DNA of 64,000 nucleotides from Lachnospiraceae bacterium (GTDB lineage Bacteria > Bacillota > Clostridia > Lachnospirales > Lachnospiraceae). The position numbers were made by a program, and so were the translations under genes. Numbering within the stretch: the first letter of the stretch is position 1; every line of letters starts with the position of its first letter. This document shows, in pieces, positions 8,620 to 17,654 of this stretch. The notes under the pieces were generated by a model. The model was not told the DNA's origin and ran no database searches. It was given only the letters and a program-made list of their open reading frames with translations. The DNA lies in assembly GCA_015057635.1 (NCBI GenBank), contig SVEB01000028.1, forward strand, positions 62,001-126,000, read 5' to 3'.

Positions 8620-9564
8620 TTAATATTCCGATGTTCTTCTGATATTGGAGTCGAATAAACGCTGGAATCCTAACCAGTCAGTCTTATCATCTGCTCCAGA
8701 TAAAAGTTCGGTCATTGTCTGCATCTTAGCATCCAGATTATCAATCATGGATAAGGCAAGTGCTTCTGCAAGAGCTGGCTTCTTTGGAGAACCATACTCT
8801 AATTCACCGTGATGCGCTAATATACAGTGCATAATTTCATTTGCCATCTTTGGCGGAAATCCCGGAATGGTCTTGATTCGTTCATTCACTTTTGCAGTTC
8901 CGATAAAGATATGACCAAGAAGATTTCCTTCATCGGTATAATCATTCTCTGGGAAAGGAGAGATCTCTTCTAACTTTCCAAGGTCATGAAATAATGCGGA
9001 TGTCACCAAAAGATCACGCTGTAAGATCGGATAGTTATCACACATATAGTTACATAAACGTACGATTCCAAGGGTATGCTCTAAGAGACCTCCAATAAAT
9101 CCATGATGCACGCTCTTTGCGGCAGAGTGATTCTTAAACTTCTTAATAAATTCTTTGTCATCTACGAAGAAACTATTCACAAGCGCCTTTACATGAGGCT
9201 CTTTGATCTTTGCAATATAGGAAAGCAGTTCCTTATACATCTCTTCTACATTCTTTGTTGTGGTTGGCATGAAATCAGCTGGATTGTATTCCCCTTCCTG
9301 ACTTCTGCGAACACGCTTAATGTTTAACTGTAACGTACCTTGGAAGCTTGTAACCTGCCCCTCGATATGTATATAGTCCATTGTTTCAAAGTGATCAATG
9401 CCTGCTCCCAAATCCCATACCTTCGCATCCATGGTTCCGGTCTTGTCCTGTAACAGCATGGAATAATAGCTTTTTCCTGCTTTTGTCTTTAATGTCTGAA
9501 GCTGTTTGCAAAGGTACGTTTCTTTTATCATTTCTCCTTCGCGCAATTCGTTTAAAAATCTCAT
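8620..9564 (-). CDS. yhaM: 3'-5' exoribonuclease YhaM (OB-fold + HD domain)
   Basis: The product is 314 residues, the family's normal length. An N-terminal OB fold ('AGKSYYSMLLQDKTGTMDAKVWDLG') precedes an HD phosphohydrolase domain with 'HHGFIGGLLEHTLGI' and the metal-binding 'SALFHDLGKLEE', then 'HCILAHHGELEYGS'. B. subtilis YhaM shortens RNA and DNA from the 3' end and trims tails left after transcription termination. The start is supported by AGGG 6 bases upstream. A SigA promoter lies at 9600-9628. It is first in a two-gene unit with the rRNA methyltransferase, which suggests an RNA-metabolism operon. Confidence 0.93.
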   Translation of the reverse strand: MRFLNELREGEMIKETYLCKQLQTLKTKAGKSYYSMLLQDKTGTMDAKVWDLGAGIDHFETMDYIHIEGQVTSFQGTLQLNIKRVRRSQEGEYNPADFMPTTTKNVEEMYKELLSYIAKIKEPHVKALVNSFFVDDKEFIKKFKNHSAAKSVHHGFIGGLLEHTLGIVRLCNYMCDNYPILQRDLLVTSALFHDLGKLEEISPFPENDYTDEGNLLGHIFIGTAKVNERIKTIPGFPPKMANEIMHCILAHHGELEYGSPKKPALAEALALSMIDNLDAKMQTMTELLSGADDKTDWLGFQRLFDSNIRRTSEY

Positions 9565-9599
9565 TTTTATCCCTGACCTTTCTAAATTACCTTATTCTT

Positions 9600-9628
9600 A
9601 TTATACCCTACCTCCCCTAATATATAAA
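9600..9628 (-). promoter_or_regulatory. Probable SigA promoter of yhaM
   Basis: Minus strand TTTATA - 17 bp - TATAAT, with a perfect -10. The expected start lies about 30 bp before the yhaM start codon. It lies between yhaM and palindrome A, so palindrome A is upstream of this transcript. Confidence 0.6.
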
Positions 9629-9680
9629 GCACCAAATTTTGAGGCGGGGAGCGGAGAAGTTACGCCCCCCAGTAAGGGAT

Positions 9681-9858
9681 GAGAGGGAGGCTGGCGTGAA
9701 GCAGTTCCAAATGTTCAGACGCATGAGCGGACAAAAAGATGACTCCGTCTTTGCCTAGCGGACAGGAAAAACTTCTGTCTGCTATTCAAAGACGGAGTCA
9801 CCTTTTTGTTCGTCATGAGCCGGACATTTCGGAACTGCTTCACACCAGCCTCCCTCCC
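9681..9858. repeat. Giant palindrome family, copy A (178 bp)
   Basis: Bases 9681 to 9858 form an almost continuous inverted repeat centred at 9769.5. Outer arms (AGGGAGGCTGG-GTGAAGCAGTTCC) pair with one or two transitions. Inside lie the family boxes, left 'AATGTTCAGACGCATGAGC' and right 'GTCATGAGCCGGACATT', forming an asymmetric internal loop. Next comes AAAAA / TTTTT around a GACTCCGTCTTTG / CAAAGACGGAGTC stem, and then an apical stem GGACAG / CTGTCT. In the orientation shared with copies B and D, the box GACGCATGA is on the left. It sits between the PDZ-protein stop and the yhaM promoter. No coding potential is credible. Confidence 0.85.
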
Positions 9859-9898
9859 CGCCCCTCCTGGGGCCCCATTCCGCCTTGTTCTCCAGATA

Positions 9899-10015
9899 AG
9901 CTCCGCAAGAACCGGCGGAATTTTCTTCGGATTGATGAGCTCTGCGAAAGCCGGCGGAATTTTCTTCAAATTAACGAGCTCTGCGAAAGGGATAGGGATT
10001 CTCTTCAGAAGAAGT
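9899..10015. repeat. Three tandem 39-bp repeats
   Basis: Units begin at 9899, 9938 and 9977 and each starts with AGCTCYGCRARA. Units 1 and 2 match closely (both carry 'CGGCGGAATTTTCTTC'); unit 3 is diverged. The period is a multiple of three, and on the minus strand it reads as a 13-residue repeat ('KKIPPAFAELI'), but no credible gene contains it. It lies just after the stop of the PDZ-protein gene, in its presumed 3' untranslated region, next to palindrome A. Confidence 0.75.
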
Positions 10016-10021
10016 AAGGTC

Positions 10022-11365
10022 TTACTTCTTTTGAAGAGTTACCTGGAAGGACATTTCCTTCATCTCATTTTTGAGGTTACGGTTTATGCTTACCTTAACA
10101 ATTTGTTTCGGCTCTAATGTGTTTAGGATGTTGGCGAAGTTTGTAATGGATACTACATTAGTATCGTTGATGGAGGTGATGATGTCCCCCTGCTTAATGC
10201 CTGCTTTAAAGGCTGGGGAATCGGCTAATACTTCGTTTACATAAATTCCGTTCTCCAGGTTCTGTTCCTGCAGTACACTAAGAGGTACATCCTCTCCGCG
10301 AATGCCAAAGTATACGCGTTCTTCTTTGTTGGCCATCTTTTCGATCAGCCCTTTTAAACGGGATATGCCGATGGCCGTGCTTAACTGCTGGTTTACATCT
10401 TCCCTTAAAGTTCTTGTGATAATGCCGATGATCTCACCTTTCATATTTACGATAATGCCATCGCTGTTCTCATTATCGGTGATATCCGTATTAAACAGCT
10501 CTAATTTATTATCCGTCGTATAGATGATGCTGCCTTTACTTGTAATCATGCCAATCTCCATGGATCCGGCATATCCGTTTGGATTTCCTAATGCGATGAT
10601 CGGTGTTCCTACTGTTATAGAGTACGATTCCCCTAATACAGCGGTCTTAATCTGAGAAAGCTGCTGAGACGGAATATCCTTTAATGGTACCGCTACAACT
10701 GCCAAATTGCAGTCTTCATCATACTCCCAAAGCTCTGCCGATACTGTCGTCGTACTTCCAAATGTAATCTCAATCTTATCCGCATTCTGAATCCGGTCGA
10801 AGTTAGTCAGAATCAGTAAATCTATCTTATTCTCACCGATTACGATTCCGCTTGTATCTTTTCTTGTCTCATAAGCATCATTAAACCAGTCTACCCCGTT
10901 TTCCACCGCTGTGACCGTTACAAGGGAATAGCTTACAGATGTTGCCACCCTCTTGATCTCATTGACCACTTTTTCGTAATCCGCGATGGTCGCATCTACT
11001 TTCTGTTCTACAACCGTGACTTCTTCCTGCTTTTCTTCTTCCGGTTCCGGTGTCGGTGTCAGAGTTGGCAAAATCATTGTCTGACTTGGCCCGATCGGTG
11101 TGATGTCAGCTCCAATCTCTTCCTCCAGTCCTTCGGATGGGATCGTGATCTGCTGCCGCTCCTCGATATCCATTCCGAGCAGTCTTAATACCCAGGATTC
11201 TGATTTGATGAATACAACCCGCGCAATAATTCCGAATATGACAGCTAACACGATTGTCATTGCAAAGGAAGCCGCCACTCGTTTTATCCGGTTTTTTCGG
11301 CGCGGCACTACCTTCTCCTGTATAAACTGAAATTCCTTTTCCGGCTCATGATGATCCTTAACCAT
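10022..11365 (-). CDS. HtrA/DegP-like membrane protein with degenerate protease triad and PDZ domain
   Basis: The 447-residue protein has a cytoplasmic N-terminus of about 32 residues and one membrane helix (about 33-53). A Pro/Thr/Glu linker (about 95-115), a trypsin-like fold (about 140-345) and a C-terminal PDZ domain (about 355-440, 'DSPAFKAGIKQGDIITSIN') follow. Overall layout matches HtrA. All catalytic motifs are altered. The His motif TNNHV reads 'TNFDR' (Asp190), the Asp motif DNDLAV reads 'DCNLAV' (Asn220), and PGNSGG reads 'NENSDG' (Ser301 kept, oxyanion glycine lost). I infer an inactive protease retained as a binding or sensing protein on the outer face of the membrane. It follows a two-component system, which may control it. 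Confidence 0.85.
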   Translation of the reverse strand: MVKDHHEPEKEFQFIQEKVVPRRKNRIKRVAASFAMTIVLAVIFGIIARVVFIKSESWVLRLLGMDIEERQQITIPSEGLEEEIGADITPIGPSQTMILPTLTPTPEPEEEKQEEVTVVEQKVDATIADYEKVVNEIKRVATSVSYSLVTVTAVENGVDWFNDAYETRKDTSGIVIGENKIDLLILTNFDRIQNADKIEITFGSTTTVSAELWEYDEDCNLAVVAVPLKDIPSQQLSQIKTAVLGESYSITVGTPIIALGNPNGYAGSMEIGMITSKGSIIYTTDNKLELFNTDITDNENSDGIIVNMKGEIIGIITRTLREDVNQQLSTAIGISRLKGLIEKMANKEERVYFGIRGEDVPLSVLQEQNLENGIYVNEVLADSPAFKAGIKQGDIITSINDTNVVSITNFANILNTLEPKQIVKVSINRNLKNEMKEMSFQVTLQKK

Positions 11366-11546
11366 ATGTGTTCTCCTTATGCTTCTTCATATACGAGCAT
11401 TTTTCTTACACCCTATGCTGTTTTTTAGTACGTTGCTTGCATCCTGTTAACATATAATGTATGCCTTCTTCCGTTTCGCCCATTTTATAATTTCTATCCT
11501 AGCATGGACATATGAACAGACTATGAAGTTTCTGTAAACATTACCC

Positions 11547-12950
11547 TTATAGATAGCTTTTTGGCAGTGTGAAGATAAATTCTGTTCCCACGCCTTCCGT
11601 ACTGACAACATTAATATTCTCGTTATGAGCAGTAATGATATCTTTTGTGATAGAAAGACCAAGCCCGGTCCCTTTCTTATCTTTCCCCCTTGATACATCT
11701 GTTTTATAAAACCGTTCCCAGATCCGCTTGATGCTCTCCTTTGGTATCCCGATTCCATAATCCTTTACACTGATAAAAACCTTCGTTCCCTTCTCCTCTG
11801 TTGTTACCTTAATGACCGACTCTGTATTACTGAACTTAATGGCATTATCAATCAGGTTATAAAGCACCTGCTGAATCTTATCCACATCCGCATCCACATA
11901 CATCTCTTTTGCACCAAACAAAAGATTGAGCTGGATCTTCTTCTTTTTACACATTCCTTCAAATGTAGCCGCTGTCCTTCGAATTACCTCGTTAATATCA
12001 AATGTGGTGATTTCAAGCATGGCCCCGTTATTTTCAAAACTGTTTAATGCCAGCAGATTCGTCGTAAGCTTCGTAAGACGCTCTGATTCAAACAGGATGA
12101 TATCGAGATATTTGTTCTGCATCTCATAGGGAATCGTCCCATCGATAATCGCTTCCGCATACCCTTTGATGGATGTTAGCGGACTTCTGAAATCATGAGA
12201 TATGTTCGCAACAAACTTCTTCTGATAATCATCTAAGTTCTTTAACTCATCCGACATATAGCACACCAGATTGGCTAAATCCCGATACTCATCATGAGAA
12301 TAAATCTTCATCTTTGTCTCAAAGTTTCCCTTTGTGTACTCTTTCGTCGTATAGATCATCTTTCGGACTGGTCTTACCGTTATCCCATAGATATAGGCGA
12401 ATACAGCAAGAAGGATTAACAGAAAGATCAGATAACAGATATTAATGAAATCCAGGTAGTATACGCTTTCATCCCGAATTCCCTGCATGGAGGTATGAAT
12501 GCACACATACCCTTTCACCGAATAATTAAATGGGATCGGCACGATCACACTTAACATCGGTTCCGTAAAGATTCCCTTAAAATAAACATCCTTCACACAG
12601 CCCTGTTCCAAAAAGTGCTCATCTAGCTCATTGATATTGTAACCTTTTGCCCTGCTTTTCGTATCCGCGATAATGACACCGCTGTTATCCACGATCCAAA
12701 TTCTTGTATCCAAAAAGGTGTCGATTGTCCGCAGCTGAATGATCATGTCATTTAAGGACAGCTGGGATTTATAATAACTTGTAGCATATTCCGTCACAAT
12801 GAGGGATGCTTCGTTATACAGAATATCCTCTTTTTTCTCAATCAGCCTGCTCTCCAGCCTATTGACTCCGTATGTATTCAACAGTGCAAACATCGAAACC
12901 GCAGCAAATAGATAACAGATGACTAACTTAATCAATACCCTTCTTTTCAT
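11547..12950 (-). CDS. Sensor histidine kinase
   Basis: The product has 467 residues. Helix 1 (about 7-25) and helix 2 (about 170-190) enclose an extracytoplasmic sensor of about 140 residues of unknown ligand. A HAMP linker follows ('RPVRKMIYTTKEYTKGNF'), then the HisKA H-box 'NISHDFRSPLTS' (phospho-His252). The ATPase domain has an N-box 'LYNLIDNAIKFS', G1 'KDYGIGIP' and G2 'GTGLGLS'. All key residues are present. It lies 9 bp after its response regulator, forming a standard OmpR-type pair. mutS2 is upstream and the PDZ pseudo-protease is downstream on the same strand. The signal is unknown; an envelope-stress role is plausible given the HtrA-like neighbour. Confidence 0.93.
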   Translation of the reverse strand: MKRRVLIKLVICYLFAAVSMFALLNTYGVNRLESRLIEKKEDILYNEASLIVTEYATSYYKSQLSLNDMIIQLRTIDTFLDTRIWIVDNSGVIIADTKSRAKGYNINELDEHFLEQGCVKDVYFKGIFTEPMLSVIVPIPFNYSVKGYVCIHTSMQGIRDESVYYLDFINICYLIFLLILLAVFAYIYGITVRPVRKMIYTTKEYTKGNFETKMKIYSHDEYRDLANLVCYMSDELKNLDDYQKKFVANISHDFRSPLTSIKGYAEAIIDGTIPYEMQNKYLDIILFESERLTKLTTNLLALNSFENNGAMLEITTFDINEVIRRTAATFEGMCKKKKIQLNLLFGAKEMYVDADVDKIQQVLYNLIDNAIKFSNTESVIKVTTEEKGTKVFISVKDYGIGIPKESIKRIWERFYKTDVSRGKDKKGTGLGLSITKDIITAHNENINVVSTEGVGTEFIFTLPKSYL

Positions 12951-12959
12951 AGCTGCGTC

Positions 12960-13670
12960 CTAACTTTTCTTTAAGTCGAATTTGTATCCGATTCCCCACA
13001 CCGTTGACAATTTCCATGCGGGATGATCCTTAATCTTTTCTCGTAACCGTTTAATATGTACGTCAACTGTTCTGGTATCCCCAATATATTCATAGCCCCA
13101 CAGCTTATCAAGTAACTGCTCTCTTGTGAATACCTGATTTGGATGGGATGCAAGAAAATAAAACAGTTCCAGTTCCTTTGGCGGCATATCGATATTCTTC
13201 CCATAATAGACAACCGAATAGTTGGACTGATTGATCACCAGATCCGGATACGCTACATAATCGCCCTTTTCCTCTGTCTCTTCTGTCGCTGCCATAGCCG
13301 GCTGAAATCTTCTTAATACCGCTTTTACTCTTGCCACCAGTTCCTTTGAATCAAATGGCTTAATCATATAGTCATCGGCTCCAAGCTCAAGCCCCAATAC
13401 TTTATCAAAAATCTCTCCTTTTGCCGATAGCATGATAATCGGCACTGAAGAAGTCTTCCGAACCTGACGGCATACTTCATAACCATCAATTCCGGGAAGC
13501 ATCAGATCGAGAAGAATCAGATTCGGGCGGTACGTCTCAAACTGACGTACCGCCTCCTCTCCATCATCCACGATTAATGTGTCATAGCACTCCTTCATTA
13601 AATAAAGAGAGATCAGTTCCGCGATATTTGCATCATCATCTACTATCATAATCTTCTGCTTTACTGCCAT
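12960..13670 (-). CDS. OmpR/PhoB-family response regulator
   Basis: The product is 236 residues. The receiver domain (about 5-118) has the acidic pair 'VDDD', phospho-Asp55 in 'LILLDLMLPG', and a conserved Thr/Ser-Lys region ('IMLSAKGE', 'DYMIKPFD'). The C-terminal winged helix (about 140-235) contains 'RTVDVHIKRLREKI', the usual DNA-contact helix. Ribosome site GGAGAAGG is close to the start. The gene begins 32 bp after mutS2 ends and is followed at once by its kinase, so the three are probably cotranscribed. Confidence 0.95.
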   Translation of the reverse strand: MAVKQKIMIVDDDANIAELISLYLMKECYDTLIVDDGEEAVRQFETYRPNLILLDLMLPGIDGYEVCRQVRKTSSVPIIMLSAKGEIFDKVLGLELGADDYMIKPFDSKELVARVKAVLRRFQPAMAATEETEEKGDYVAYPDLVINQSNYSVVYYGKNIDMPPKELELFYFLASHPNQVFTREQLLDKLWGYEYIGDTRTVDVHIKRLREKIKDHPAWKLSTVWGIGYKFDLKKS

Positions 13671-13702
13671 ACCTTCTCCTCTTCTTTCCTAAATTCGAAG
13701 CA

Positions 13703-16096
13703 CTACTTAAATTCTACGATCGTAACCCCATGATCGCCTTCACCAAAACCGCCTACACGGTAACTCTTTACATAGCTGGTGCGTTTTAACTGTGCATGCA
13801 CGGCATCCTTAAGGGCGCCGGTTCCTCTTCCATGAATGATCGTCACCTTAGGAAGATGTGCCAAATAAGCATCATCCAGATATTTATCCACAATCGGAAG
13901 CGCTTCATCCACGCGTTTTCCGATAATATTTAATTCCGGACTGATTGCCATGGACTTGGACATACGGATCTTGCCACTCTGTGTTTTTGACACATTCGGT
14001 GTAGCAACGGTTTCTTCCTCTACAAGCTCTAAATCCTTAATATTCACTAAAGAACGAAGAATACCCATTTGCACATACAGATCACCCTTTGCATTTGGAA
14101 GAGAGCTTACGGTTCCCTTTAAATTCAGGCTTAATACATTTACCGTATCGCCGAGCTTAAAGTCACCGACCTCATGTTTCTTCTTATTCTTCTTTGTCTT
14201 GATGGCAAGCTTCTGATCTTTCTCACCAAGCTTTTCACGAAGGGCATGGCGTTCATTTTCCATATCCTTGCCGATTCCGCCTTCTTTGCTCCACTTATTA
14301 TACTTGCGGATTGTTTCGTCAGCGTAATCTTTTGCTTCCTGTAAAATCTCTCTTGCTCGTTCATTGGCTTCCCGCAAGATACGATCCTTCGCTGCATCAA
14401 TCTTATCATTCTTCTGCTCTAATCTCTTCTTAAGCGCTTCTGCTTCTTTCTTATAAGCGGCTGTTACTTCCTTTTGCTTCTCAATCTCAATTCTTGTTAT
14501 TTCCAGATTGGAAATGACATCTTCAAAGCTTTCATCCTTTGTTCCGATGAATTCTCTTGCGCTGTCAATAATAAAGTCCGGAAGACCCAATTTGGAGGAA
14601 ATGGCAAATGCATTACTCTTTCCAGGGATACCGATCAATAAACGATAAGTTGGACGAAGTGTCTCCACGCTGAATTCACAGCATGCATTGGTTACACCTT
14701 CTGTGGAAAGCGCATAGATCTTAAGTTCACTGTAATGAGTAGTTGCCATTGTGCGGATCTTGCGCTTATGCAGATACGTTAAGATGGCTGTCGCTAATGC
14801 CGCACCTTCTGTCGGGTCAGTACCTGCTCCAAGCTCATCGAATAACACAAGGCAGTTCTCATTTACATTCTTTAAAATAGAAACCGTATTGGTCATATGA
14901 GAAGAGAACGTACTTAAACTCTGCTCAATGCTCTGCTCATCCCCAATATCCGCAAACACTTCATCAAAGATACCAAGTTCGGATCCATCGAACGCCGGAA
15001 TATGAAGTCCCGCCTGTCCCATTAACGTAAACAGACCTACGGTCTTTAAGGATACGGTCTTACCACCGGTATTCGGACCGGTGATTACAAGCTGATCAAA
15101 CTCATCCCCCAGATAAATATCAATTGGAACCACCACCTTTGGATCAATCAGAGGATGACGTCCTTTTTTAATATTCACATAATGACGATCATTGAACTTC
15201 GGCTCACTTGCCTTCATCACCTTGCTTAACTGAGCTCTTGCGAAGATAAAGTCGAACTCGGCAAGTGTCTGTAAGTTGAATTTCAGATTTTCTGTCTCTG
15301 CTCCTACAAGGTTGCTTAATGCCTGCAGCACTTTTTCAATCTCTTCCCGTTCCTTGATCGCTAATTCCGCTAATTCATTGTTTAATTTCACAACTGCCAT
15401 TGGTTCGATAAAAGCAGTAGAACCGGTGGATGACTGATCATGGATCATGCCCCCGAAGGAATTCTTATATTCCTGTTTTACCGGCAGGCAATAACGTCCG
15501 TTACGCATGGTAATGATTGCATCCTGTAACATCGTTCTTGCAGAAGCACTGGTCACAATCGCATTCAGCTGTTCATGCACCTTATCATTGGTGATCTTAA
15601 TCTGTCTTCTTACACTCTTTAATCCGGCGCTTGCATCATCCGCAATCTCATCCTCGGAAATGATGCATCGTAGGATTTCATTGTTGATTGGAGAAAGCGG
15701 CTCTAATAAGGAGAAACGTTCTGTCAGGCTGTCTCCCTCGTCTTCTCCGTCTTCCTCTTCTGTCCTTTTGCTGCTGTTGCCATAATTCTTCGCACGAAGT
15801 GTGGCTGTTAATACCGAACTGATCTTTAATAACTCTCCTGCACCTAAAGTTGCCCCTACTTCCAGACGGATAATCGATGCTCGGATATCCGGGATTCCGC
15901 TAAAAGACAGGCTTCCTTTTGCAAAAATTCTTGCAAGCGCATCTGATGTCTCTTTCTGCATCGCACTGATTATTTCTATATTATTAAGCGGAAGCAGATG
16001 AGCACACTTTTCCTTGCCTAACATGGAACCTGCCATTCCAGTCAGTCTTTCAATGATTTTATTATACTCTAATGTTCTTAACGCTTTTTCATTCAT
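13703..16096 (-). CDS. mutS2: MutS2 (RqcU) ribosome-collision / recombination ATPase
   Basis: The 797-residue product has the family's normal length. It lacks the MutS mismatch-recognition domain and begins with the core/clamp region. The ABC-type ATPase carries Walker A 'GPNTGGKTVSLK' and Walker B 'LVLFDELGAGTDPTEG'. A long coiled-coil with many Lys/Glu residues (about 510-630) follows, then a KOW-like linker, then a C-terminal Smr endonuclease domain with 'IHGRGTGALKDAVH'. Family knowledge: B. subtilis MutS2 splits stalled, collided ribosomes and feeds the RqcH/RqcP tail-adding pathway; it was earlier linked to recombination control. RqcP is also encoded in this window (36092). The start has GAGGG upstream. 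Confidence 0.96.
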   Translation of the reverse strand: MNEKALRTLEYNKIIERLTGMAGSMLGKEKCAHLLPLNNIEIISAMQKETSDALARIFAKGSLSFSGIPDIRASIIRLEVGATLGAGELLKISSVLTATLRAKNYGNSSKRTEEEDGEDEGDSLTERFSLLEPLSPINNEILRCIISEDEIADDASAGLKSVRRQIKITNDKVHEQLNAIVTSASARTMLQDAIITMRNGRYCLPVKQEYKNSFGGMIHDQSSTGSTAFIEPMAVVKLNNELAELAIKEREEIEKVLQALSNLVGAETENLKFNLQTLAEFDFIFARAQLSKVMKASEPKFNDRHYVNIKKGRHPLIDPKVVVPIDIYLGDEFDQLVITGPNTGGKTVSLKTVGLFTLMGQAGLHIPAFDGSELGIFDEVFADIGDEQSIEQSLSTFSSHMTNTVSILKNVNENCLVLFDELGAGTDPTEGAALATAILTYLHKRKIRTMATTHYSELKIYALSTEGVTNACCEFSVETLRPTYRLLIGIPGKSNAFAISSKLGLPDFIIDSAREFIGTKDESFEDVISNLEITRIEIEKQKEVTAAYKKEAEALKKRLEQKNDKIDAAKDRILREANERAREILQEAKDYADETIRKYNKWSKEGGIGKDMENERHALREKLGEKDQKLAIKTKKNKKKHEVGDFKLGDTVNVLSLNLKGTVSSLPNAKGDLYVQMGILRSLVNIKDLELVEEETVATPNVSKTQSGKIRMSKSMAISPELNIIGKRVDEALPIVDKYLDDAYLAHLPKVTIIHGRGTGALKDAVHAQLKRTSYVKSYRVGGFGEGDHGVTIVEFK

Positions 16097-16336
16097 ACTT
16101 TAGCCCTCTTATACCAGGACAGCCCACAGTAGCCATCCCTCCGATTTGCTGATCTCTCCCCCTATTTTACATGATTTTCCCCTAAAATAAAATACTTACT
16201 CAAAAATTATTGGAGAGGGGCATGACTGTGAGAAGGAGAGAAGGATGGGAAGGATGCCCGGAAAGTGAGAACAATTTTGCCAGGGCGGTTGGAACGATAA
16301 AACAGGGGAACGAAACAGGAAGAAAGGAAATAAAAA

Positions 16337-16414
16337 ACTGCACCTGCTCCTGCATCTTTCTCCTTGTAGTTAACTAGGTTAGACGAGGAAGAAACATGCA
16401 GTTGCAAGTGCAGT
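16337..16414. repeat. Imperfect 78-bp palindrome
   Basis: CTGCAC-TGC-CTGCAT-TTTCT on the left matches the reverse complement of the right arm (AGAAACATGCAGTTGCAAGTGCAG) with about six mismatches. The centre holds a small perfect palindrome TAGTTAACTA. It lies in the 440-bp gap between mutS2 and trmL, whose remainder is purine-rich on the plus strand and shows no gene. It may be a decayed relative of the giant palindromes, but it lacks their boxes. Confidence 0.55.
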
Positions 16415-16538
16415 ATCAGTTTATCCAATATGATGTTGTTTATGCAAAAAATTTGCGGGTGATTTTTTATCTATCTTGGGACTCACCAAGCGATACATGT
16501 CCAAAATCATGTGCAAAGTTTAGACTTAATCTCGAGTT

Positions 16539-17042
16539 CTACAGCGCTTCATCCCAGGAATGGTTGTGGAGTTCACCCTGAAGGCGCATGTGGTCGAAAT
16601 TGTTCTGGCGAAGCGCTTCGTAGAGAACGATGGCTACAGAGTTTCCAAGATTAAGAGATCGGATGTCCCCGATCATTGGAATACGGATAGCCGTTTCTTT
16701 ATGCTCTAACAGAATCTCTTCCGGAATGCCTGCGCTCTCCTTGCCGAACATAATATAAGCGTTTGGCTCATAAGACACCTCCGTATATACGTTGCGTGCT
16801 TTTGTAGTTGCCATATAAATCTTAGCATCCGGATTCTTATCCAAGAAATCCTGCCAGTTATCATATACAGTCACGTCAAGATCTTTCCAGTAATCTAAGC
16901 CCGCTCTTCTGATTTCCTTTTCATTCAGTCTAAATCCTAATGGTTCAATCAAATGCAGTCTTGTCCCGGTAGCCACGCAAGTACGTCCAATATTCCCTGT
17001 ATTTGCTGGAATTTCCGGCTCATATAATACAATGTTCATCAT
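16539..17042 (-). CDS. trmL: tRNA (cytidine/uridine-34 2'-O)-methyltransferase TrmL
   Basis: The 167-residue product has the small SPOUT fold. The start 'NIVLYEPEIPANTGNIGRTC' and the knot motifs 'YIMFGKESAGIPEE' and 'IPMIGDIRSLNLGNSVAIVLYEA' are diagnostic. Family knowledge: TrmL/YibK methylates the ribose at the wobble position of tRNA-Leu isoacceptors using SAM. Notably a tRNA-Leu(TAA), a usual substrate, is encoded in this window at 24297. Two ATGs stand side by side. Either could serve, with AAAGGA about 10 bases upstream. Confidence 0.95.
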   Translation of the reverse strand: MMNIVLYEPEIPANTGNIGRTCVATGTRLHLIEPLGFRLNEKEIRRAGLDYWKDLDVTVYDNWQDFLDKNPDAKIYMATTKARNVYTEVSYEPNAYIMFGKESAGIPEEILLEHKETAIRIPMIGDIRSLNLGNSVAIVLYEALRQNNFDHMRLQGELHNHSWDEAL

Positions 17043-17151
17043 AATGCATATTTCCTTTCAATAATAAATACTCTTCCCCTATTTTAGCCCCTTTTTCAAA
17101 ATTTCGCACTATATTTATATAAAAAACTCCTCTTCCAAGTCGTCCGTCCGC

Positions 17152-17180
17152 AAAAAAATCCCCCCGTTAAACCGGAGGGA
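17152..17180 (-). terminator. Terminator of cheX
   Basis: On the minus strand CCCTCCGG-TTTAA-CGGGGGG forms a stem with G-T pairs, followed by ATTTTTTT. It lies a few bases after the cheX stop. Confidence 0.8.
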
Positions 17181-17186
17181 CATATA

Positions 17187-17654
17187 TTAGCTTGCAAGAG
17201 CAATATTAATTTCGATTACTTTGTTTTCATCGTAAACAAGAGGAACGCAGATATTCGTCGCAAAACTATTGGAGAAAGTCACTGGTCCATTGCAAAGTGT
17301 AGGAGGCGTAATATCAATCACCACTCCATTATTAGAAAATACAGTCGCTGTATTTCCAAGAATCATGTTGCATAATTCGCTGATTGCACTCTGCGATAAC
17401 TCGTTAAGTTCGTCCATCTGCATCATGCACATCTTAGATGCGATATCCAAAGCTACTCCGTGATTAAATTCTAAGATAACCTGTCCCTTAATCTGTCCTG
17501 TAATCCCAAGCATGATCAGTAAAAGATTGTCTCCAAATTCCGTTGTTTTTAAATAAGGTTTTCCCACTTTTGCATCAATCATGACAAAGTCTTTTAATAC
17601 TTTAGTCGATGCCATCAGGAATGGATTGATGTATTCTGCATTCATACCCGCCAT
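17187..17654 (-). CDS. cheX: CheX-like chemotaxis phosphatase
   Basis: The product is 155 residues, the normal CheX length. The helix 'SQSAISELCNMILGNTATVF' carries the ExxN pair (Glu, Asn) that in CheX/CheC removes phosphate from CheY-P. The strand 'GQVILEFNHGVALDIASKM' is typical of the fold. Family knowledge: CheX speeds CheY dephosphorylation, but stand-alone members also act on other response regulators. No other chemotaxis or flagellar gene is in the window, so its partner is unknown. It has its own promoter (17772-17801), a clear ribosome site (AGGAGG) and a terminator, so it is a single-gene unit. Confidence 0.88.
   Translation of the reverse strand: MAGMNAEYINPFLMASTKVLKDFVMIDAKVGKPYLKTTEFGDNLLLIMLGITGQIKGQVILEFNHGVALDIASKMCMMQMDELNELSQSAISELCNMILGNTATVFSNNGVVIDITPPTLCNGPVTFSNSFATNICVPLVYDENKVIEINIALAS

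Noticed and set aside
9899-10015. CRISPR array
   Set aside because: Three contiguous 39-bp units without spacers and no cas genes; they are simple tandem repeats.
9715-10117. ORFs at 9715-9969, 9739-10017 and 9806-10117
   Set aside because: They read through palindrome A and the 39-bp repeats, have no ribosome site, and share the peptide 'FVMSRTFR' with ORFs in copies B and C only because the DNA boxes repeat.
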